In this document: piece by piece, positions 7,814-12,074 of the stretch
Numbering within the stretch: the stretch's first letter is position 1
How the letters are laid out: every line of letters starts with the position of its first letter
Source of the DNA: Lachnospiraceae bacterium
GTDB lineage: Bacteria > Bacillota > Clostridia > Lachnospirales > Lachnospiraceae
Reading direction: 5' to 3'
NCBI GenBank assembly: GCA_900763175.1
Contig: CAAFJI010000147.1
Coordinates: 1 to 12,074 of the forward strand
Length of the DNA: 12,074 nt
Notes under the pieces: model-generated
Seen by the model: the letters and a program-made list of their open reading frames with translations, nothing else
What the model was told of the DNA's origin: nothing
The model's database searches: none
Made by a program: the position numbers and the translations under genes

Positions 7814-8917
7814 ATGGACGAAAAAATCAGGATCAATAAATATTTAAGCGAAGCTGGCTTTTGTTCCAGAAGAGAGGCGGATGTGCTGATTTCCTCAGGC
7901 CGTGTGATGGCAGACGGACACCTGGCCGTTTCAGGAGAAAAGATTTCCCTGGATGCAGTTGTTCAGGTTGATGGAAAGGAAGTAAAGAAGAACGAGAAGA
8001 AGGTTCTGCTACTGTTTTACAAGCCGAGGGGGATTGTCTGCAGTACGAAAAAGCAGCGTCAGGAAACCACAGTAACGGAATACCTGAATTATCCCCTGCG
8101 GATCTACCCGGTAGGCCGCCTGGACAGGGAATCAGAAGGGCTTTTGCTTTTGACAAACCAGGGTGACCTGGTGAATAAAATCATGCGAGCGGGAAACTAT
8201 CATGAGAAAGAGTATCTGGTGACAGTGGATAAGCCGATAGAAGATTCTTTTGTGAAAAAGATGGCTTCCGGTGTTCCCATTCTGGATACGGTGACCCGCC
8301 CTTGTTTTGTGGAAAAAACAGGAAAAAATTCTTTTCGGATCATTCTCACCCAGGGCTTGAACCGACAGATCAGACGAATGTGCGAGTATCTTGGCTATCA
8401 GGTGCTGACATTAAAAAGAGTCAGGATCATGGAGCTCACTCTGGGAGGTTTGAAACCTGGAGAATACCGGGAGATTACAGAGAAAGAATGGGAAAAGCTG
8501 AGCAGTGGGCTGGAGCAGTCATCCTCCCTCCCAGTGAGGGTGCGGGAACCACATCAGATGGTAAGCGCATCCGGTCAGGAACACAGGCAGTCTAATCAGG
8601 TGTTTGGCGGCGCATCTGGTCAGAAATATCGGCGGTCCGGTTCGGTGCCTGGCGCATCCGGTCAGCCATCCAAACCAGTCGCCAGACCATTTGGCGTAGA
8701 AGCTAAGAAGTCAGCAGGAAAATCATATCAAAGAAAGGCAGGAGGGCATCATGGAAAATTCCATACAGCGAATGAAAGAACTGGTAGAAATCCTGAACCA
8801 GGCCGCAAAGGCGTATTATCAGGAGGACAGGGAAATCATGAGCAACCAGGAGTACGACAGTCTGTACGATCAGCTGGAAGCTCTGGAAAAAGAAACCGGC
8901 ACCGTTCTCACAAATAG
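7814..8917 (+). CDS. rluF: 23S rRNA pseudouridine synthase, RluF/RsuA type, with long basic tail
   Basis: The enzyme isomerises a uridine to pseudouridine in ribosomal RNA, by RluF resemblance in 23S rRNA. An S4 RNA-binding domain covers about 5-50 (RINKYLSEAGFCSRREAD). The catalytic domain follows, with nucleophile Asp104 in GRLDRESEG, then EKEYLVTVDKP and GLNRQIRRMC (181-190). The core ends near residue 229. The remaining roughly 138 residues form a basic, low-complexity tail with three ASGQ repeats (252, 267, 281) and a very basic end. The last 55 codons overlap ligA in another frame. The ATG at 7814 is the only start that keeps the S4 domain whole, yet no proper Shine-Dalgarno precedes it. 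The promoter -10 box ends six bases upstream. RluB or RsuA function is an alternative, but the catalytic region looks most like RluF. Confidence 0.88.
   Translation: MDEKIRINKYLSEAGFCSRREADVLISSGRVMADGHLAVSGEKISLDAVVQVDGKEVKKNEKKVLLLFYKPRGIVCSTKKQRQETTVTEYLNYPLRIYPVGRLDRESEGLLLLTNQGDLVNKIMRAGNYHEKEYLVTVDKPIEDSFVKKMASGVPILDTVTRPCFVEKTGKNSFRIILTQGLNRQIRRMCEYLGYQVLTLKRVRIMELTLGGLKPGEYREITEKEWEKLSSGLEQSSSLPVRVREPHQMVSASGQEHRQSNQVFGGASGQKYRRSGSVPGASGQPSKPVARPFGVEAKKSAGKSYQRKAGGHHGKFHTANERTGRNPEPGRKGVLSGGQGNHEQPGVRQSVRSAGSSGKRNRHRSHK
8565..8665 (+). repeat. Three direct repeats of GCGCATCYGGTCAG in the rluF tail
   Basis: Copies lie at 8565-8578, 8610-8623 and 8652-8665. They differ at one base (C/T/C) and are spaced 45 and 42 bases start to start, both multiples of three. 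Each encodes Ala-Ser-Gly-Gln in the synthase frame. The spacing suggests that the disordered tail grew by in-frame duplication. Confidence 0.85.
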
Positions 8918-10706
8918 TCCGACTGTACGTGTGGGATATGAGGCTGTCAATGAGCTTCCAAAGGAAGAGCATCCAAGTCCCATGCTGTCTCTTGATAAGA
9001 CAAAGGACCGGGAAGTGCTGCGAAGCTTTATTGGAATGCACAAATGCCTGCTATCCTGGAAATTAGATGGACTTACCATCGTTCTTACCTATGAAAATGG
9101 AGAACTGGTAAAGGCTGTTACAAGAGGAAATGGAATTGTAGGTGAGGTTATCACCAATAATGCCCGTGTATTTAAAAACATTCCTCTTCGCATTCCATAC
9201 AAAGGACGGCTGGTTCTTCGAGGTGAGGCCATCATCACTTATTCTGAGTTTGAGCGCATCAATGAAGCTATCGGAGATGCAGATGCCAAATATAAAAACC
9301 CCAGAAACCTTTGCAGTGGTTCGGTACGTCAGCTGAATAACGAGATTACAGCGAAGCGAAATGTGAGGTTTTATGCATTTGCCCTTGTTAGTGCCCAGGA
9401 TGTGGACTTTTCCAATTCCCATGAGGAGCAGTTTAAATGGCTGAAAAATCAGGGCTTTGAAGTGGTGGAGTATAAGGTTGTCACAGCAGATACCCTGGAT
9501 GGTGCCATGGAATATTTTTCCACTGCTATTGTGAAAAACGATTTTCCATCAGATGGTCTGGTGGTTATTTACGATGATGTTGCCTATGGGGAGTCCCTTG
9601 GAAGCACTGCCAAATTTCCCAGAAATTCCTTTGCCTTCAAATGGGCAGATGAGATGAGAGAGACAAAGCTTCTGGATATGGAGTGGAGTCCGTCAAGGAC
9701 CGGCCTGATCAATCCCGTGGCAATTTTTGAACCAGTAGAGCTGGAGGGAACTACAGTAAGCCGTGCCAGCGTGCACAACATCAGCATTGTAAAGGAATTG
9801 CAGCTTGGAATCGGGGATACCCTGAAGGTGTACAAGGCGAACATGATCATTCCACAGATTGCGGAGAATCTTACCAGGAGTGGAAATCTGGTCATTCCGG
9901 ATAAGTGCCCGGTGTGCGGTCAGGAGGCCAGGATACGCAGAGACAACGATGTGGAAACCTTGTACTGCATGAATCCGGATTGTGTTGCAAAGAGAATTAA
10001 GGCGTTTACTCTGCTTACCAGCAGGGACGCCATGAATATAGACGGTCTTTCTGAGGCTACTCTTGAGAAATTTATTGCCATGGGATTTATCCATAATTTC
10101 GGTGATATTTTCGAGATTGGGAAATACAAGGAGCAGATCGTGGAAATGGAAGGTTTTGGACAAAAGTCTTTTGATAATCTTATGGCCAGCCTGGAAAGGG
10201 CGAAGAAAACCACTCTTGCCAAGGTGATCTATAGCCTTGGGATTGCCAACATTGGTCTTGCAAATGCCAAGGTGATCTGCAAATATTTTGACGATGATTT
10301 GGAGAAGATCCGTAATGCCAGCGAGGAGGAGATTAGTGCCATTGAGGGCATTGGTCCTGTAATTGCCAAAAGTCTTTCTGATTATTTTCATAAAGAAGAG
10401 AATAACCAGAGGCTGGATCATCTTCTTGGACACCTTCATATTATTCACGAGGAGAACTCAGAGGAGCAGATTTTTGCAGGAAAAACCTTTGTCATAACTG
10501 GCAGCGTGGAGCATTTTGCCAACCGTTCGGAGGCAAAGACCTTTATTGAGGCAAGGGGCGGTAAGGTTACCGGTTCAGTGACGAAGAAAACAGATTATCT
10601 GATTAATAATGATAAAACATCCACATCATCCAAAAATAAAAAGGCCCAGGAGCTGGGAATCCCGATTTTATCGGAGAGGGATTTCCTTGAGCTGACTGGA
10701 AATTAG
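8751..10706 (+). CDS. ligA: NAD-dependent DNA ligase LigA, Lachnospiraceae-type variant
   Basis: LigA seals nicks in DNA in replication and repair, using NAD+ as AMP donor. The 651 residues hold the family domains in order. The NMN-binding Ia domain comes first (Tyr22, Tyr35, Asp36). The adenylation domain has nucleophile Lys104 in KLDG, RGE (157-159), NPRN (183-186), the DG of motif IV (268-269) and Lys297. Then come the OB fold, a Cys4 zinc finger (Cys386, Cys389, Cys406, Cys411), helix-hairpin-helix repeats (about 425-560) and a BRCT domain (about 572-651). Some usual residues are changed: Ser102 replaces Glu before KxDG, Ile273 replaces the motif IV Lys, and Asn32 replaces Asp in domain Ia. 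I recall similar variants in Lachnospiraceae. AGGAGG lies five bases before the ATG, inside the end of the synthase gene. The TAG stop is supplied by the palindromic element that follows. Confidence 0.95.
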   Translation: MENSIQRMKELVEILNQAAKAYYQEDREIMSNQEYDSLYDQLEALEKETGTVLTNSPTVRVGYEAVNELPKEEHPSPMLSLDKTKDREVLRSFIGMHKCLLSWKLDGLTIVLTYENGELVKAVTRGNGIVGEVITNNARVFKNIPLRIPYKGRLVLRGEAIITYSEFERINEAIGDADAKYKNPRNLCSGSVRQLNNEITAKRNVRFYAFALVSAQDVDFSNSHEEQFKWLKNQGFEVVEYKVVTADTLDGAMEYFSTAIVKNDFPSDGLVVIYDDVAYGESLGSTAKFPRNSFAFKWADEMRETKLLDMEWSPSRTGLINPVAIFEPVELEGTTVSRASVHNISIVKELQLGIGDTLKVYKANMIIPQIAENLTRSGNLVIPDKCPVCGQEARIRRDNDVETLYCMNPDCVAKRIKAFTLLTSRDAMNIDGLSEATLEKFIAMGFIHNFGDIFEIGKYKEQIVEMEGFGQKSFDNLMASLERAKKTTLAKVIYSLGIANIGLANAKVICKYFDDDLEKIRNASEEEISAIEGIGPVIAKSLSDYFHKEENNQRLDHLLGHLHIIHEENSEEQIFAGKTFVITGSVEHFANRSEAKTFIEARGGKVTGSVTKKTDYLINNDKTSTSSKNKKAQELGIPILSERDFLELTGN

Positions 10707-10868
10707 AGCGTGCCCCCAAAATCATTCCTGCAATCTGCACGCCCCATTTTGCGGGACTTTTGTTCCGAATTCGGTTGTCGTAGCCCGCTACGACGCCCTC
10801 ATCCGAGACAAATTTCCCACAAACTGTGGCGCACATTTTGCAGAAAGCATTTTCCAAACACGCTCTAA
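10703..10868. mobile_element. 166-bp palindromic MITE-like element at the ligA stop codon
   Basis: The terminal inverted repeats TTAGAGCGTG (10703-10712) and CACGCTCTAA (10859-10868) are perfect. The whole segment is symmetric with no gap around 10785/10786, where GTCGTAGC-CC-GCTACGAC forms a perfect apex hairpin (10777-10794). By hand alignment, 58 of 83 arm positions pair. TA at 10704-10705 and 10866-10867 could be a TA target duplication. Removing one TA plus the element would leave AAT TAA at the end of ligA, so insertion would have kept the reading frame end intact. There is no transposase and no convincing ORF. A non-autonomous, Tc1/mariner-like MITE or a dispersed structured repeat fits best. 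Copy number elsewhere cannot be judged from this window. Confidence 0.75.
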
Positions 10869-10884
10869 GGCTGGATAAAGAGCG
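10861..10884 (+). other. Stem-loop after the palindromic element
   Basis: CGCTCT (10861-10866), at the end of the element, pairs with AGAGCG (10879-10884) around a 12-base loop, followed by TTTGAAAATTTTT. It could act as a weak terminator for ligA. The T-run is interrupted, so this is tentative. Confidence 0.35.
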
Positions 10885-10885
10885 T

Positions 10886-10912
10886 TTGAAAATTTTTCCG
10901 GGCCTGTATATT
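10886..10912 (+). promoter_or_regulatory. Weak candidate promoter for metA
   Basis: TTGAAA (10886-10891) is followed after 15 bases by TATATT (10907-10912). A 17-base spacing would use TATTTG instead. Neither is ideal, but this is the best pair in the gap between ligA and metA, and it would give a leader of about 85 bases. Confidence 0.3.
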
Positions 10913-10939
10913 TGTGGAAAGGATTTTGAAAATGTAGTT

Positions 10940-10968
10940 CAGACGTGACCTCTTTCAGAGGAAGTCTG
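10940..10968 (+). promoter_or_regulatory. Two-part stem-loop in the metA leader
   Basis: CAGAC (10940-10944) pairs with GTCTG (10964-10968). Inside it CCTCT (10949-10953) pairs with AGAGG (10957-10961) over a TTC loop. An asymmetric internal loop (GTGA opposite AA) separates the two helices. No T-run follows, so it is not a terminator. It ends 24 bases before the metA ribosome site GGAGG. No S-box or T-box core is present. It might influence metA translation or mRNA stability, but its role is unknown. Confidence 0.4.
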
Positions 10969-11004
10969 GAAAATCAAAAGAAATAGATATTTGGAGGAAA
11001 TGAA

Positions 11005-11946
11005 ATGCCAATTAAAATACAAAGTGATTTACCAGTAAAGGAAATTCTGGAAAGAGAAAACCTGTTTGTAATGGACGAGAATCGTGCTATGCATCAGGAT
11101 ATCCGCCCTATTTATATTTTGATCTTGAATCTGATGCCTTTAAAGGAGGAGACAGAGCTTCAGCTTCTTCGCTCTCTTTCCAACACACCGCTGCAGGTTG
11201 ACGTAAGCTTCATGGCAGTAGAAACCCATCAGGCGAAGAATACTTCCAAGAGCCATTTGAACAAATTCTATCAGACCTTTACAGAATTAAAGGACAAGAA
11301 ATTTGATGGAATGATCATCACAGGAGCTCCGGTTGAGCAGATGGAGTTTGAGAAAGTAGATTATTGGGAGGAAGTTACCCGGATCATGGATTGGTCTGAG
11401 ACACATGTAACTTCTACCATTTTCCTGTGCTGGGCAGCTCAGGCGGCACTTTACCATTTCTATGGACTGAAGAAACGGATGCTGGATAAAAAGATGTTTG
11501 GCCTTTTCTGGCATAAGGTGATGAACCGGAAAATTCCTCTTGTCCGTGGCTTCGATGATGTATTTCTGGCGCCTCATTCCAGACATACAGAAGTCCCTAT
11601 TGAGGATGTCCATGCTTGCAAAGATCTGACTGTACTTGCAGAGTCTGATGAGGCAGGACTTTTCCTTGCCATGGCAGAAGATGGCCGAAAGATCTTCGTC
11701 ATGGGGCACCCGGAATATGACCGTGTCACTCTCGATGGTGAATACAAACGTGACCTTGACAAAGGACTCCCCATCGAAATGCCCGTTAACTACTACCGTG
11801 ACAGCAACCCCGAAAACGGCCCCCTCCTCCTCTGGAGAGCCCACGCAAACAACCTGTATACCAACTGGCTCAATTATTACGTCTACCAGAGCACCCCGTA
11901 TGACCTGTACGGAACCCCTGATTTTTCCAGTATTTCCAGGGGTTGA
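11005..11946 (+). CDS. metA: Homoserine O-acyltransferase MetA, predicted acetyl-CoA specific
   Basis: MetA acylates homoserine in the cytoplasm, the first committed step of methionine synthesis. The 313-residue protein is full length. It has the catalytic Cys142 (FLCWAAQAAL, 140-149), the His235 and Glu237 dyad in GHPEYD (234-239), and Arg249, which is expected to hold the homoserine carboxylate. Position 111 is Glu (GAPVEQMEF). In the Bacillus cereus enzyme Glu111 was shown to select acetyl-CoA over succinyl-CoA, so this is probably an acetyltransferase despite the usual succinyltransferase name. GGAGG at 10993-10997, seven bases before the ATG, sets the start. The codons from about 11707 onward are strikingly richer in C-ending choices than the rest of the gene. 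No SAM riboswitch or T-box is visible upstream. Confidence 0.95.
   Translation: MPIKIQSDLPVKEILERENLFVMDENRAMHQDIRPIYILILNLMPLKEETELQLLRSLSNTPLQVDVSFMAVETHQAKNTSKSHLNKFYQTFTELKDKKFDGMIITGAPVEQMEFEKVDYWEEVTRIMDWSETHVTSTIFLCWAAQAALYHFYGLKKRMLDKKMFGLFWHKVMNRKIPLVRGFDDVFLAPHSRHTEVPIEDVHACKDLTVLAESDEAGLFLAMAEDGRKIFVMGHPEYDRVTLDGEYKRDLDKGLPIEMPVNYYRDSNPENGPLLLWRAHANNLYTNWLNYYVYQSTPYDLYGTPDFSSISRG
11913..11944 (+). other. Perfect hairpin spanning the 3' end of metA
   Basis: AACCCCTG (11913-11920) and CAGGGGTT (11937-11944) form an 8-bp stem with a 16-base loop. The stem runs into the metA stop codon. There is no T-run directly after it (GAGAGAGG follows), so it is not a standard intrinsic terminator. 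It may still protect or help end the metA mRNA. Confidence 0.45.
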
Positions 11947-11957
11947 GAGAGGTTTGT

Positions 11958-12072
11958 ATTTCACGTAAATTATTATAATTTCACGCTATTTATTACGAAA
12001 ATGGAGTAAAAATGGAGTACTAGAGGTGTGAAAATGGGGTATCAAAATAAGAATGTAAAAGGTGTGTAAATG
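11958..12072. repeat. Three pairs of direct repeats in the AT-rich region after metA
   Basis: ATTTCACG occurs at 11958-11965 and 11978-11985. AAAATGGAGTA occurs twice in perfect tandem at 11998-12008 and 12009-12019. GGTGTG with a following AAATG occurs at about 12025-12036 and 12061-12072. No gene is supported here. An ATG at 12070 with AAAGGTG upstream could begin a gene beyond the window. Such repeat clusters occur next to recombinase-binding ends or as operator arrays, but nothing here decides which. Confidence 0.5.
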
Positions 12073-12074
12073 AA

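Noticed and set aside
10603..10857. 84-codon minus-strand ORF over the end of ligA and the palindromic element
   Set aside because: It depends on the palindrome and the antisense of ligA, has no recognisable domain and no convincing ribosome site.
10869..11004. SAM riboswitch (S-box) or T-box upstream of metA
   Set aside because: None of the conserved S-box core or the T-box AGGGUGGNACCGCG element is present. Only a short stem-loop is seen.
11913..11960. Intrinsic terminator of metA
   Set aside because: The stem is perfect but GAGAGAGG follows instead of a T-run, so it is listed only as a hairpin.
12034..12069. 11-codon ORF after metA with a GAGGTG upstream
   Set aside because: It is too short and lies in a repeat-rich region. 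The apparent ribosome site is itself part of a direct repeat.

Overview
The window looks like chromosomal DNA from a Gram-positive anaerobe, most likely a gut Lachnospiraceae-type Firmicute. This rests on strong AGGAGG ribosome binding sites, moderate GC, a lysine riboswitch with an intrinsic terminator, a Lachnospiraceae-style LigA and a MetA of the acetyl-CoA type. All recognised genes are on the + strand. No rRNA, tRNA, CRISPR array or complete insertion sequence was seen.

Region 1 (34-3606) is a tightly packed three-gene operon for a molybdenum hydroxylase of the xanthine dehydrogenase family: FAD subunit, [2Fe-2S] subunit and molybdopterin subunit. The genes overlap by 11 and 4 bases. 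Motifs in the large subunit resemble the selenium-dependent purine hydroxylase branch. Immediately downstream (3611-5563) is a polytopic membrane protein of unknown function. It is read as two ORFs in the same frame, separated by one amber codon that lies inside the Shine-Dalgarno sequence of the second half.

Region 2 (5572-7741) is a self-contained lysine-responsive unit: promoter, lysine riboswitch aptamer, intrinsic terminator, then an NhaC-superfamily transporter, closed by its own terminator. The riboswitch makes lysine the best guess for the transporter's substrate (a LysW-type carrier).

Region 3 (7779-10706) holds an RluF/RsuA-type pseudouridine synthase and NAD-dependent DNA ligase LigA. 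The synthase promoter is so close to its ATG that the mRNA may be leaderless. The synthase also has a long basic repetitive C-terminal tail that runs 167 bases into ligA in another frame. LigA keeps its nucleophilic lysine but lacks several residues usual in the family.

Region 4 (10703-12074) starts with a 166-bp ungapped palindromic element inserted exactly at the ligA stop codon, followed by a leader and metA (homoserine O-acyltransferase, predicted to use acetyl-CoA). The last quarter of metA switches sharply to C-ending codons. Just past it lies a gene-free stretch with three different pairs of direct repeats, which may mark a recombination boundary.

No wholly new multi-gene system was recognised. 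The most unusual signals are the palindromic element, the mosaic 3' end of metA with its adjacent repeats, the amber-split membrane gene and the possibly leaderless, overlapping pseudouridine synthase gene.
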